This document shows positions 32,981-42,589 of a DNA stretch of 64,000 bases, in pieces. The notes below the pieces were generated by a model. That model searched no databases, was not told the origin of the DNA, and was given only the letters and a program-made list of their open reading frames with translations. Position 1 is the stretch's first letter. Each line of letters opens with the position of its first letter. The position numbers and the translations under genes were made by a program. This DNA comes from Cohnella rhizoplanae (GTDB lineage Bacteria; Bacillota; Bacilli; Paenibacillales; Paenibacillaceae), in the NCBI RefSeq assembly GCF_948329515.1, contig NZ_CAOJCN010000015.1, positions 62,001 through 126,000 of the forward strand. The letters run 5' to 3'.

Positions 32981-35223
32981 GTAACCCGCTTCTTGGCCGG
33001 CTTTAGCAGCCCCATCTCCAGGCATACCTGCGTGAGCAGCTTCTTGTCCCCTTCGGCGAACGACACGCGGATCGCCTCCGCGTCGGCCGACAGCACGATG
33101 CCCGGCCCGAACGTCCGATGCGACACGCGCGTGCCGGCCTTCAGGTAGCCGGGCAGCTCGCCCTCCCAAGATGCCTCGGCAGGCCGGGCAACGAACGTCG
33201 CGGGACGCGCGATCGCGCCCGCGTCCGCATCGCGTTCCGCCGCCCCGAAGCTGCGGACCGCCGTCATGAACCGCGACTCCTTCACGGCGGCGCCGTCCTT
33301 CTTCTGGTACGCGACCAGCTCCAGCTGCCGCTTCGCCCGCGTCATTCCCACGTAGAACAGGCGCACGGCCTCCTCCATGTCGGCGGCGTCGCCCTTGTCG
33401 TACTTCTTGATGTCGTCGTTGGAGGGGATGACGCCCTCCGCGAGATCGATCATGTACACGCGGTCGAACTCCAGCCCCTTGGCGCTGTGAAAGGTCGAGA
33501 GCGTAACCGCGTCCGGATCGCGGCTGCGGGACTTGGCGCTGCGTAGCAGCGTCTCCAGATACTTGAGCCGCTCGGCGAAGTCGGTCATCGACTCGAGGCC
33601 GTCGGCGATGTCCTCGAGCGTGTTCAGCACGCCGAGCAGCATCTCCTGCCGGAAGCCGAACCGCTCGCACAGCCGCTCGATCGCCCGCTCGTAGCCGAGG
33701 TTATAGCGGATCGTGCGGATCGCCTGCCGCGCGCTCATCGCCTGCATCCGGCCGAACGTGTCTTTGTTTTCCCGCAGCTGCTTGACCTGATATTCCTTGA
33801 GCGGCACCCGCTCGATCAGCGTGTCGAACACGGACGACGCCCCGGGGCCGATGCGCAGCAGCGCGCTCATCTGCTCCCGCGTGATGTAGCCGGCGAGCTT
33901 CGGGTAGATCTTCTCCAGCAGGTCGGGGCGGCGGTCCGTATACGCCATCCGCATGAAGTTGAGCACGTCCTCGACCACCCAGTGCGAAAAGAAGCGCTTG
34001 TCCCCGTCCTTCAGGTTGAAGGCGATGCCGGCGCGGTCGAGCGCGTTCACGAGGACGAGGGCGGACGTATGGTTCCTGTAAAGAACGGCCGTCGTCACGC
34101 CGGTCGGCGTCCCCGCCAGCGCCGTCGTCACGTACTTGGCCTGCGCCTTGTAGTCGGCGAGCATGCGCAGGGAGACGCGGCCGCCGGCCGGATTTTGCGT
34201 GTACATCGCCTTGTCGTAGCGGTTTTTGTTGCGCCGGATGAAGCGCGCCGCCGTCTGTACGATCTCGGGCGCGGACCGGTAGTTGCGCTCCATCTTCAGC
34301 AGCTCGGCCTTCGGGTAGTGCGACCTGAAGTCGAGCAAGTACCCCGGCTCCGCCCCGCGCCAGCCGTAAATGCTCTGATCGTCGTCGGCGACCACGCACA
34401 GGTTGCCGTGCGCGGCGGCCAGCAGGCCGACGATGCCGAACTGGACCAGCGAGGTGTCCTGGCTCTCGTCGGTCATGAGGTAGTCGTACCGCTGCTGGTA
34501 ACGGCGCAGCAGGCGCGGGTCCTCCGACAGCGCGAGATGGCAGACCGTCAGCATGTCGTCGAAGTCCAGCAGCAGCCGGTCGGTCCCCTCCCGCTTGTAG
34601 CGCTCGTAGGCGCGGAGCAGCTTGTCCGCGTCCTTCAGCTCGCATTTGGCCTCGCTCCAGCGGTTCTCGGGCAGCATTTTATTTTTGATATAGCTGATAT
34701 AAGTCGTCAGGTCCTCCATCTGGTCCTCGGTCAGGCTCCCGCCGCCCGTCATCGTCCGGTAGAGCTGGCGGAGGATCGGCTTCTTGTGCAGCACCGGCAG
34801 GTCGGCCGCGCGCAGCTCGTCCTCTTGCTCCTGCTCGATCTCGCCCTCGATCAGCTGGTAGGCTTCGCCCCTCGCCCGGTAATAGGCGCGCACCACCTCG
34901 AAGGCGAAGCTGTGGATGGTGGAGAAGCCGACGCGCGCGCCTGCAAGCTCGGGGAACAGCGCCGCGAACCGCTCCGACATGTCCCGCGCCGAAGCCCGGC
35001 TGAACGTGACCGCCTTGATGCGCGCGGGGTTCACGCCCCGCTCCGCGATGAGATACCCCGTCCGCATCATCAGCGTCGTCGTCTTGCCAGAGCCGGGGGA
35101 CGCCAGCAGAAGAAGCGGCCCCTCGGTATGAAGGACCGCCTGCTTCTGGACTCCGTTCAGTTGGACGCCGGCTTCCCGGCGCTTGCGTTCGAAAAATCGA
35201 TCGTGGCTCGTCATCGTATTCAT
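32977..35223 (-). CDS. UvrD/PcrA-type superfamily 1A DNA helicase
   Basis: 748 residues. Motifs in order: Q-motif LNGVQKQAVLHTEGPLLLLASPGSGKTTTL (Walker A), AVTFSRASARDMSERF, STIHSFAFEVVRAY, YLMTDESQDTS (Walker B variant, Asp-Glu), VVADDDQSIYGWRGAEP, KMERNYRSAPEIV, TLSTFHSAKGLEFDRVYMID, and RLFYVGMTRAKRQLEL. The C-terminus has a PcrA-like Tudor fold (AGTRVSHRTFGPGIVLS). It is a 3'-5' helicase of repair or recombination, distinct from the housekeeping PcrA and slightly longer in the 1B region. A TATAAT at complement 35231-35236 lies unusually close to the start. Confidence 0.9.
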   Translation of the reverse strand: MNTMTSHDRFFERKRREAGVQLNGVQKQAVLHTEGPLLLLASPGSGKTTTLMMRTGYLIAERGVNPARIKAVTFSRASARDMSERFAALFPELAGARVGFSTIHSFAFEVVRAYYRARGEAYQLIEGEIEQEQEDELRAADLPVLHKKPILRQLYRTMTGGGSLTEDQMEDLTTYISYIKNKMLPENRWSEAKCELKDADKLLRAYERYKREGTDRLLLDFDDMLTVCHLALSEDPRLLRRYQQRYDYLMTDESQDTSLVQFGIVGLLAAAHGNLCVVADDDQSIYGWRGAEPGYLLDFRSHYPKAELLKMERNYRSAPEIVQTAARFIRRNKNRYDKAMYTQNPAGGRVSLRMLADYKAQAKYVTTALAGTPTGVTTAVLYRNHTSALVLVNALDRAGIAFNLKDGDKRFFSHWVVEDVLNFMRMAYTDRRPDLLEKIYPKLAGYITREQMSALLRIGPGASSVFDTLIERVPLKEYQVKQLRENKDTFGRMQAMSARQAIRTIRYNLGYERAIERLCERFGFRQEMLLGVLNTLEDIADGLESMTDFAERLKYLETLLRSAKSRSRDPDAVTLSTFHSAKGLEFDRVYMIDLAEGVIPSNDDIKKYDKGDAADMEEAVRLFYVGMTRAKRQLELVAYQKKDGAAVKESRFMTAVRSFGAAERDADAGAIARPATFVARPAEASWEGELPGYLKAGTRVSHRTFGPGIVLSADAEAIRVSFAEGDKKLLTQVCLEMGLLKPAKKRVT

Positions 35224-35386
35224 AATTCCGATTATAGCACGACGGGCGGAAGACCAGAACGTCTGATCGTAAAAAAGAGGCTGCCTGAAGCTGGGAAACC
35301 GGCCGGATCCGGCCTCCGGATCGCCGAACCGCCCGCGCGATGCCGTCTCTCCAAGGCAAGGGATCCGGCAGGCGCCGCTCGTTCCG

Positions 35387-36469
35387 CTATTCTACGGCGA
35401 ACGCCGCGAAGCGCACGCACACCGGCTTGGACACGCGCAGCTCGCTGCCGGTCGGCAGGAGCTTGCCGGTGTCGGCGTCGCGGCCGAAGGTCACGATATG
35501 GTGGCCGTCGCGGTTGGCGACGAGCACGAACCGGCCGTCCGGGGAGACGGCGAAGTTGCGGGGATGCCCGCCGAGCGTCGGCGCGTATTCGACCGGCGCG
35601 AGCAGTCCGCTCTCCTGGCCGACGCCGTACACGGCGAGGCTGTCGTGACCGCGATTGGAGCCGTACAGGAACCTGCCGTCCGGAGACAGGTGGATATCCG
35701 CGCAGGCATTGTCCCCCTCGAAGTCGTCGGGCAGCGTCGAGACCGTCTGGACGACCTCCAGCTTGCCGTCGTCCGCATCGTACGCGTACACGGTGATGGT
35801 GCTGTTCAATTCGTTGATCCCGTAGCCGAACGGCAGGTTGGGGTGGAACGCGAAGTGGCGCGGTCCGGAGCCGGGCGCGACGTCCGTCTCGCTGTGACGC
35901 GTCAGGCTGCGGTTCGCCGCGTCCAGCTTGTACAGGAATACCTTGTCGAGTCCGAGATCGGAGACGGCGGCATAGCGGTTGTCCCGGTCCGCGATGACCG
36001 AATGCACCCGCGCCTGGCTCTGCACGGGCAGCGCGCTCGCGCCCTCGTGCCGATGAATCTCGAGCGTCCGACCGACGCGTCCTTCGTCCTCAATAGCGGA
36101 TACGCCGAACAGCCCGCCGTGATAGCTTGCGGTCAACGCGAGCCGGCTCGTCCGGTCCAGCGCGACGTGGCAGGCCGTCGCCGGAATCGTATTCGCCTCG
36201 CCCTGCCGCAGCAGCTTCCCGGAGGCGGGGTCGAAGAGATACGTCGCGACAGCGCCGCAGCGCTTGCCCTCCGCGTCTTTGCCTTCCGTGAGCGAATAAA
36301 TCATCCGGCTCTCCTCGTCGATGTCGAGGAACGTCGGATTCTGCAATCCGTCGGCCTGGTCGAGCAGCGTCAGGCTCCCGGTCCGCGCATCGTATGCGCA
36401 GGCATACAGCCCGGGTCCGTCCGCGTCCGCGTAGGAGCCGATAAAGGCAAATGTTCGAATCGCCGTCAA
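35387..36469 (-). CDS. 6-phosphogluconolactonase-family lactonase (copy 2)
   Basis: 360 residues from TTG 36469, 8 bases after GGAGGT. Paralogue of the protein at 29223: it shares GSGPRHFAFHPNLPFGY, LYGSNRGHDSLAVYG, GGHPRNFAVSPDGRFVLVANRDGHHI and the repeated SPDGRFL propeller motif. Differences: it is 11 residues longer and lacks the PHPHAIY segment of copy 1. Cytoplasmic, no signal. It is not in an obvious operon with copy 1. The start context (TTG) and sequence divergence point to an old duplication with possibly different lactone specificity, which is inferred. Confidence 0.88.
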   Translation of the reverse strand: MTAIRTFAFIGSYADADGPGLYACAYDARTGSLTLLDQADGLQNPTFLDIDEESRMIYSLTEGKDAEGKRCGAVATYLFDPASGKLLRQGEANTIPATACHVALDRTSRLALTASYHGGLFGVSAIEDEGRVGRTLEIHRHEGASALPVQSQARVHSVIADRDNRYAAVSDLGLDKVFLYKLDAANRSLTRHSETDVAPGSGPRHFAFHPNLPFGYGINELNSTITVYAYDADDGKLEVVQTVSTLPDDFEGDNACADIHLSPDGRFLYGSNRGHDSLAVYGVGQESGLLAPVEYAPTLGGHPRNFAVSPDGRFVLVANRDGHHIVTFGRDADTGKLLPTGSELRVSKPVCVRFAAFAVE

Positions 36470-36627
36470 GGCAAGGCACCTCCAAATGTTGCGGAACTAG
36501 TCGCGCATGGCCTGCATTTTAACACGATTCGCTAGAGAACGCACGCAGAGAGATGGCGCGAAGAGAGGGAGCGGAGAGTCGCGGGTTTGTTCATCGGGAA
36601 CGCCCCGTGCCTCCCCGCCGCCTACCG

Positions 36628-37854
36628 CTACAGCGCGCTGCTCTTGCCCGCGGCGGGCGCTCGGCGTCCCGGGCGGCTCCCCGCCCAGTAGATGAACGAG
36701 GACAGCAGCACGACGACCGCCATCGCCGCGAACATCGTCTTGCCGCCGTACTCGCCGAGAATCCAGCCGCCTGCCCAGGGCCCGATGAACTGGCCGAGAT
36801 TGGTGAACGTCTGCGCGCCGTAATAAGCGCCTCGCAGCCGCTCCGGAGCCAGCTTGTCCAGCAGCATCGTGGCCGCCGGATAATTCAGGATCTCGCCGAC
36901 GGTGAACAGGATCATCGCGACGACCTGCAGCGCGAACGTCTCGGCATAGCCGATGCCCGCGAGGCCGACCGCGAAGAACAGGTTGCCCGCATGGATCGCG
37001 AACAGCGGCGGACGCTTGTCCGCCAGCCAGCCGAGCGGGATCTGGAGCGCGATGACGGTAATCGCGTTGATCGTCAGCAGGTAGCCGAACATGCGGTCGC
37101 CATGGCCGAACACGCGCTCGAGATGAGGCGCCATGTTGCCGAACAGCTGGCTGTACCCGATGCCGACGACGATCCCGCCCAGCAGGAACATCTGCAGCGC
37201 GCCGTCCCGCGCGACGACGCGCCCCGCATCGGCGATCGTCGCCTTGGCCGCCGGCTTGCCCTCCTCGATATCCTTGATGCCGAAGGCGATCATCATCATG
37301 TAGAGCGTGACAGCGTAAACGAAATAAATGGCGCCCGTGATGATAAAAGCAAGACCGCCGTTGCCGAGACCGAGCCAGACGCCGAGCACGGGACCGATCG
37401 CCACGCCGACGTTCGCCATCAGGTAGCGCATGGAGAATACTTTCATCCGGCGGTCCTTGGGCGTGAGGTCGGCCATGAGCACCTGGGACACCGGTTCGAA
37501 CCAGGAGCGGCACAAGCCGTTCATCAGGCTGAGCAGGAGCAGAACGAGCGGCGAATCTGTCAGCGCGAAGCCGACGAACACCCCGCTCCATACGAACAGC
37601 GAGGTGAACATGACCAGCCGCCGGCTGTACCGGTCGGACAGCGCGCCGCCGAGGAAGCCGCCGAACGTCGCGGCCAGCGCGCCAGCGCCGACGATGAAGC
37701 CGATCCCGCTCGGGCCCATGTCGGTATGCGCGGCCAGATACAGCGCGAGGAACGGCATGCTCATGGAGGTGGCGATGCGCGAGATCATATGACCGAACAG
37801 CAGCGAGAAAACGATAGGGTGGTAGGAGGCGATAAATCCGCGAAGTCTATTCAA
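36628..37854 (-). CDS. MFS transporter, 12-TM, multidrug-efflux type
   Basis: 408 residues. A TTG at 37854 is the best start; its Shine-Dalgarno is weak, so an internal start is possible. Twelve hydrophobic segments and the MFS loop 2-3 motif GGFLGGALSDRYSRR, and the repeat-side GWLADKRPPLF, are visible. FEPVSQVLMADLTPKDRRM and FTVGEILNYPAATMLLDKLAPERLRGAYYGAQTF are like the YttB/MdtH-type exporters of Bacillales. Substrate unknown; probably drugs or toxic metabolites driven by proton gradient. Oriented with the lactonase downstream but 158 bases away. Confidence 0.85.
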   Translation of the reverse strand: MNRLRGFIASYHPIVFSLLFGHMISRIATSMSMPFLALYLAAHTDMGPSGIGFIVGAGALAATFGGFLGGALSDRYSRRLVMFTSLFVWSGVFVGFALTDSPLVLLLLSLMNGLCRSWFEPVSQVLMADLTPKDRRMKVFSMRYLMANVGVAIGPVLGVWLGLGNGGLAFIITGAIYFVYAVTLYMMMIAFGIKDIEEGKPAAKATIADAGRVVARDGALQMFLLGGIVVGIGYSQLFGNMAPHLERVFGHGDRMFGYLLTINAITVIALQIPLGWLADKRPPLFAIHAGNLFFAVGLAGIGYAETFALQVVAMILFTVGEILNYPAATMLLDKLAPERLRGAYYGAQTFTNLGQFIGPWAGGWILGEYGGKTMFAAMAVVVLLSSFIYWAGSRPGRRAPAAGKSSAL

Positions 37855-37966
37855 GCTGCACCACGATTCTGCGAAGATTAGGCTTCTATCATACCGGATC
37901 GCCGCAGCATTGTGGATAGGGAGAATGTTCCATTTTTGAACGATTGATTAATTATTAAACGTATGG

Positions 37967-38431
37967 TTAATCCAAGTGCAGCGCCAGCAAATGATGCTCC
38001 AGATGACGTACGTAATCGTCCGCCCACAGCTCGAGCGTGACCGTCGTGCCGTCCGGACGCAAGAACGTCCACGACGCGGATCCCTCCGGCAGGCCTTCCC
38101 ATATGTCGGCGATGCGCGCATTCAGCGCCAGCCACAGATTCAGCACATGGTCGTACGACGCTGCCTGATAGCGCTGGCCGCTCACCCAGTCGTCCTGCGC
38201 GTACGGCGACAGCGGCACCGGCTGCGGTTCGATCCGGATCCGCACGAACCGCATCAGATTATGCAGCGCCGAGTCGCACAGATGTCCGAGGATCTCGAGC
38301 TGGGACCACTTGCCCGGACCCGGCCGCGCCTTCAGCTCCTCCTCGGACCGGTCGGCCAATAGCGGCGGCAGCTCCCGGACCCACCTGCGCAGCCGCGCTT
38401 CCGCCTCGCGCACCGTCATCGTTGTCGTCAT
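37967..38431 (-). CDS. DinB/YfiT-family putative metal-dependent enzyme
   Basis: 154 residues, GAGGGG before the ATG. The four-helix DinB fold is suggested by the three-His pattern: His in KWSQLEILGHLCDSALHNL, and His pair in DDYVRHLEHHLLALHLD. The middle QDDWVSGQRY is typical too. The family includes bacillithiol transferases (BstA) and related thiol S-transferases with a Ni or Zn ion. Which of these this protein is cannot be decided. Transcribed alone between the methyltransferase and MFS genes. Confidence 0.8.
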   Translation of the reverse strand: MTTTMTVREAEARLRRWVRELPPLLADRSEEELKARPGPGKWSQLEILGHLCDSALHNLMRFVRIRIEPQPVPLSPYAQDDWVSGQRYQAASYDHVLNLWLALNARIADIWEGLPEGSASWTFLRPDGTTVTLELWADDYVRHLEHHLLALHLD

Positions 38432-38574
38432 TCAAGTTCGCCCCTCTTCCACGAGAATATGAACTTGATTGTAGCGAATCCGGCGGCGGCGCAGGATGAA
38501 TATTATCGATGGCCGCCATCGGCGGAGCCGATGCGGCGCGTACGGGGCGGCCATGCATCGATAACCATTTACGC

Positions 38575-39282
38575 TCAGGCGGACGCCGGGTTCGGCGCTG
38601 CCAAGATGACGTACTGATACGCCGTCGCCTCGCGCTCGAGGAAGCCGCAGAGCCGGTGCTTGGCGCAGAGCCCGAGCAGATCGGCCAGAAGCGGCGCATA
38701 GGCGTCCATCCGGACTTCCGCTCGCTCGACCGTCGTTACCTCGTACCCGCAATCCACGAACATCCGCACGATCTCGCCGAGCGTGAAGAAACGCAGATGC
38801 GTCTTGTCCAACAGCATGCGGTCCTCATAGGCGAAGCTCCCGGCGAGCAGCGGACCGAGCACGCCGATATGCGCCAGATTCGGCAGGCTCGCGAGGATGG
38901 TGCCACGCGCGGCCAGATAGGGCTTGATTTTGCGCAGCACGGTTCGCGGATCGGCCAGATGCTCCAGCACGTCGCCGAATACGATACAGTCGAACTGACC
39001 GGCGCGATAAGGCAGCTCGAGCGTAGCGATATCGCCGGCCAGTACATGGTCGAGCTTGGTCCGCGCAGTCGCCGCCGCATCCGGATAAGCCTCGATGCCG
39101 CTCACCCGTATGCCTTTTTCCTTGATGAGCGCGCCGAGATCGCCCTCCGAGCAGCCGACGTCGAGCACCTCCCGCCAGTCGTCCCGCACATGCTTGAGCA
39201 GATGGGGGTTCGCGCCCCCGCGATCGCCGGCCGGCTTTTGCGCGCACTTCTTCATCGTGCCTTCTTGCGTCGCGCGGCTCAT
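38575..39282 (-). CDS. Class I SAM-dependent methyltransferase
   Basis: 235 residues; ATG 39282 is preferred because AAGGA is 6 bases upstream, while ATG 39288 is too close to it. SAM motif I is EVLDVGCSEGDLGALIKEKG, followed by VSGIEAYPDAA, FDCIVFGDVLEHLADP, LLAARGTILASLPNLAHIGVL and RFFTLGEIVRMF. This set is typical of small methyltransferases acting on glycan or polyketide intermediates (UbiE/COQ5-like group). Substrate unknown. No operon partners evident. Confidence 0.85.
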   Translation of the reverse strand: MSRATQEGTMKKCAQKPAGDRGGANPHLLKHVRDDWREVLDVGCSEGDLGALIKEKGIRVSGIEAYPDAAATARTKLDHVLAGDIATLELPYRAGQFDCIVFGDVLEHLADPRTVLRKIKPYLAARGTILASLPNLAHIGVLGPLLAGSFAYEDRMLLDKTHLRFFTLGEIVRMFVDCGYEVTTVERAEVRMDAYAPLLADLLGLCAKHRLCGFLEREATAYQYVILAAPNPASA

Positions 39283-39423
39283 GTGCATTCCTTCTTTCCG
39301 TCGTTAAATAGATCTGGATCACGGTATTCACCATGATATGAGCGAGGCCGGCCAGCCTATTCTTCCTGCGGCGAATTCCTGCGCTTGCAAGCGCGCGCGG
39401 CCGCACAGGCGCTGCCAAGTGAA

Positions 39424-39473
39424 AAAGCCCCCTCGGCAGGCAGGTTACGTCACCTGTCTGCCGGGGAGGCTTT
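39424..39473 (-). terminator. Terminator after the GH78 gene
   Basis: Long imperfect stem of about 22 bp (plus strand AAAGCCCCCTCGGCAGGCAGG to CCTGTCTGCCGGGGAGGCTTT) with a 6-base loop. The minus strand ends GGCTTTTTC. Confidence 0.85.
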
Positions 39474-39541
39474 GCATGATCTTGCTTGGAGCGCGCCTAC
39501 GCGGAGTCCATGCCCGTTTTTCCGCTACCCCTAGAACATCC

Positions 39542-42415
39542 TCAGCGCAAGTACGAGACCTGCGTGACGTCGCCTTCCATTCCGTCGGGCAGCGTTACGT
39601 TCACCTCTACGTCGTCGGGAGCCTCGATCCTCAGCTTCAGCTTGCCGGCGGACGCGACCTCCCAGCTCACCGCGATATGCCCGCCCTGCGGCAGCGGCAC
39701 GACGCCCTCGGCCCAGTCGAGATCGCACGGCTGCGGCGCGACTTCGACTTTCCGCCATCCGTCCGCGCCCTTTTTCACGCCGAGAATGCTCGATCCCAGG
39801 AAGTAGGCCGGAGCCGCAGACCACGCGTGGCAGTGACTGCGGGTCAGCATGTCGGGATTGCTCCGGTTTTCGCTGAAGTTCGGGTACATCTCCCAGCAGG
39901 TCGTCGCGCCGTATCTCAGCATTTGACCGTAGTTGCGGCGAATATCGTCCAGCATCTGTCCCTGCCGGCCGGCCTGCTCGAGCGCTTCGTAGTAGAAGAA
40001 CGACATGAACGGGCTGCCGATCTGCACGAACGCCGGCGGCGGCGAGATCAGATAACGTTCGATGACGGCATGTCGATCGCCCTGCGCGACGCCGCATAGA
40101 TAGGCGACGACCTGCGTCTGCATGCTGTAAATGTCGGATCGGCGTCCGTCCGCGTGGATACAGTCGATATAAGCCTGTCTGCCTTCGTCCCACAGGTGCG
40201 CGTTGATCGCGGCCTCGAGACGGCCGGCGCTCTCCGCGAACGCGTCCGCTTCCTGCGCGGCGCCTGCCGCGGCGGCCAGGGCGCGAGACTCGCGCAGCGC
40301 CTTCGCGAGGAACATGTTCTGGTGCGTGACGATCCCTTCGTTCGGCTGATCGATCGGCGCCCAGTCCAGCAGGTTCCAACCCGCCATATTCAGCAGACCG
40401 CTATCGTCGATATGCTGAAGGTAATGCGTCAGCGTATGCCTCACCGAGGGCCAGATGCGGGCGGCGAAGGCGGCGTCGCCCGTATGCGCGGCGTATTCCC
40501 GGCAGGCGGTGATCCAGAAGAAGGTCCAGTTCGGGATGACGCTGCTCCAGGCGCTCGGCACCTGATCGAGATACAGCGGCGTCTCGTCCGCCGATCCCGG
40601 CACGAGATTGAGGCAGCGCTCCACGATATCGGTCGCCCCGAACACGTAGTAGTTCACCAGCGCCTCGTTGCGGCTGTCGCCTACCCAGAATACCTGCTCG
40701 TAGGCCGGGCAATCGACGAACGTGTCCTCCATGCACAAGCGGGTCGTGTGCCGGCTAATCTCCCAAGCCTCGTTCAGCAGCGAGTCCGAACAGCTGAAGC
40801 TGCCGAGATTCGCGACCGGATAGGTGCTCTGATGGATGAATATCTCGTGGAGCTTCACCGGCTCGCGGTTGCCCCGCACGGTCAGGTATAAGTAACGGAA
40901 TCCGCGCCGGACGGGCGACAGGTACGATTGCCGGCCTTCTTTGCAGACGTAGCGGAACGTGTTCTCCAGCCCGTAGGTGTGCTGGGTGTAGCCCTCCCGC
41001 ATGTATTCCACGCCGTAAGCGTCGATGATCGTGCCCGCCGGCGCTTCGAGCTCAAAGCCGACGAATCCGGAACTCTCGGCGCCCAGATCGATCACGAGCT
41101 CGCAGTCTCCATCCTCGAAAACGGGCAGCACGCCCGGCTCGGGCACCGGCAGGATCGCGTTCTGGACGGCCGGCGGCACGGCCCTGCGCTCGGCAAGCGT
41201 GCGCCAGACGTGCGCGCCGAAGACATCCTCTTCCGTATAGAGCTCCGGCTCGAACGGCTTGATCCAGGAGGCGTACGCCTGAAGCCCGGCGGCGTTCGTC
41301 GCGGCCTCGGGCAGCGCCAGGTAGTCGGGGTGATCCGTCCGCATCCGCCTGCCGGGACTGTGATCGAGAAGCTCCGCCCAGTCGAACGATCCGATCGCCG
41401 CGAGCGGCGTGCCTCCGTCCCCGGCCGGCGATCGCAGGGTAAACGCAACCTCGCCGTCGATCGCGAAGTGGTAGCTGCCGCCATGATCGCTGCTCGTGAC
41501 ATCGATCAGGACCAGATGCTCGCCAGCCGTCAGGTTGAGCCGGTAATACCGCTCCGGCTGGACGCCCGTCCATTCGGTCAGCTGGATGCCGTCGACCCAT
41601 ACGCCGTCGTTGCGTACGCCTACGGGGAATCCGAGCGTTAATTCGCCGCCCTGCTCCAGCGCGACGATCGTTGCCACGTAGCCGCAGTACTCCACCCGGT
41701 TGGCATGGTCGACGCTGGCTGGCACCATCTGATTGCGCAGATCCAGCGCGGCCGCGTACTTCGGCGCCTTTACCCGGCTGAGCGAACGGATCGCGGCCGG
41801 ATACAGCTTTTCTTCCGTCAGAAAAGGAATGTCCCGCTCCACGAGCGACGTCCAAGGCGCCATGCCCGCCTGGCCGATCGCCTGCGCCTGCGGCCACGCG
41901 CTGTCGTCGAATCCCGCTTCGGTCCAGCCTTCCTGGAGCTCCCTCGCGTCTACGACCTCCGCGAACGCCTGCTGGCACGCCATTCTCGGCGAATTCGACC
42001 GCTGCCCCCCGAGCCGCTCGGTCCGCCAGCCGCCGTCCGTCGTCGCCAGCACGCGCCCTCCGGCTTCAACCTCCGCGATCAGTCCCCCGCGTCCGCGCAG
42101 GTAATAGAAGTTCGACACGCCGAAATGCAGCACGAGCACCGCGATCGAATTGCTCGCGCCTGGGCGCAGATAACCGCCGATATCGTAAGAATCGTAAAAC
42201 TGCTCCTTCGGCCAGGAGCGCACCGGTCCGCGTCCGACGCGCTCGCCGTTCACGTACAATACGTACCGCGAATCCGCCGTGAGATGCAGCATCACCGGGC
42301 CTTCGACCGACGCGGGCGCGTCGAAGCTCCCCCTGAAGCACCGCCACTCGTTGCGCGGACTCTCCTTTTCTCCTCCCCAGATCCACGAAGCGTTCCAAGT
42401 TCTGCCTGCTGCCAT
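39542..42415 (-). CDS. Cytoplasmic GH78 alpha-L-rhamnosidase
   Basis: 957 residues, no signal. The N-terminal beta domains (about 1-330, NASWIWGGEKE...) lead to an alpha/alpha six-barrel. Its motif DCPAYEQVFWVGDSRNEALV holds Asp568, Glu573 and Asp580. Glu842 sits in ATTCWEMYPNFSEN. The four acids have the spacing seen in structurally known GH78 enzymes, where they bind sugar and act as acid/base. The C-terminal beta domain ends ...VTLPDGMEGDVTQVSYLR. It releases L-rhamnose from oligosaccharides, but this branch is often poorly specific. Divergent to an AraC regulator (42970) with repeated sites between them (42497-42527). GGAGG lies upstream of ATG. Confidence 0.82.
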   Translation of the reverse strand: MAAGRTWNASWIWGGEKESPRNEWRCFRGSFDAPASVEGPVMLHLTADSRYVLYVNGERVGRGPVRSWPKEQFYDSYDIGGYLRPGASNSIAVLVLHFGVSNFYYLRGRGGLIAEVEAGGRVLATTDGGWRTERLGGQRSNSPRMACQQAFAEVVDARELQEGWTEAGFDDSAWPQAQAIGQAGMAPWTSLVERDIPFLTEEKLYPAAIRSLSRVKAPKYAAALDLRNQMVPASVDHANRVEYCGYVATIVALEQGGELTLGFPVGVRNDGVWVDGIQLTEWTGVQPERYYRLNLTAGEHLVLIDVTSSDHGGSYHFAIDGEVAFTLRSPAGDGGTPLAAIGSFDWAELLDHSPGRRMRTDHPDYLALPEAATNAAGLQAYASWIKPFEPELYTEEDVFGAHVWRTLAERRAVPPAVQNAILPVPEPGVLPVFEDGDCELVIDLGAESSGFVGFELEAPAGTIIDAYGVEYMREGYTQHTYGLENTFRYVCKEGRQSYLSPVRRGFRYLYLTVRGNREPVKLHEIFIHQSTYPVANLGSFSCSDSLLNEAWEISRHTTRLCMEDTFVDCPAYEQVFWVGDSRNEALVNYYVFGATDIVERCLNLVPGSADETPLYLDQVPSAWSSVIPNWTFFWITACREYAAHTGDAAFAARIWPSVRHTLTHYLQHIDDSGLLNMAGWNLLDWAPIDQPNEGIVTHQNMFLAKALRESRALAAAAGAAQEADAFAESAGRLEAAINAHLWDEGRQAYIDCIHADGRRSDIYSMQTQVVAYLCGVAQGDRHAVIERYLISPPPAFVQIGSPFMSFFYYEALEQAGRQGQMLDDIRRNYGQMLRYGATTCWEMYPNFSENRSNPDMLTRSHCHAWSAAPAYFLGSSILGVKKGADGWRKVEVAPQPCDLDWAEGVVPLPQGGHIAVSWEVASAGKLKLRIEAPDDVEVNVTLPDGMEGDVTQVSYLR

Positions 42416-42496
42416 CGCGCTGCCTCCATCCCCGGCCTTCGGCCGAATGTCTTCATACCCTTCATTGTAGCGGCGCGTCCGCTCAAGAAAAGGGTT

Positions 42497-42527
42497 GATC
42501 CTGCCATCAAGACGGTGTATCCTGCCA
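42497..42527 (-). promoter_or_regulatory. Direct-repeat operator upstream of GH78, probably for the AraC regulator
   Basis: GATCCTGCCA (42497-42506) and TATCCTGCCA (42518-42527) repeat at exactly 21 bp, two helical turns. This is the usual half-site spacing of AraC-family activators. The first lies within a TTGAT-6-ATCAA inverted repeat. Confidence 0.5.
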
Positions 42528-42589
42528 ACAGGAGGAGCGATGGGAAAGAATCGCGTGCGGGGCTTGGCGATGCTGGGGCGCGTGGCGCC

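Noticed and set aside
33982..35796. 604-codon plus-strand frame over the helicase and lactonase genes
   Set aside because: Antisense to two genes with full motifs; Arg/Val/Gln-rich low-complexity product and no RBS.
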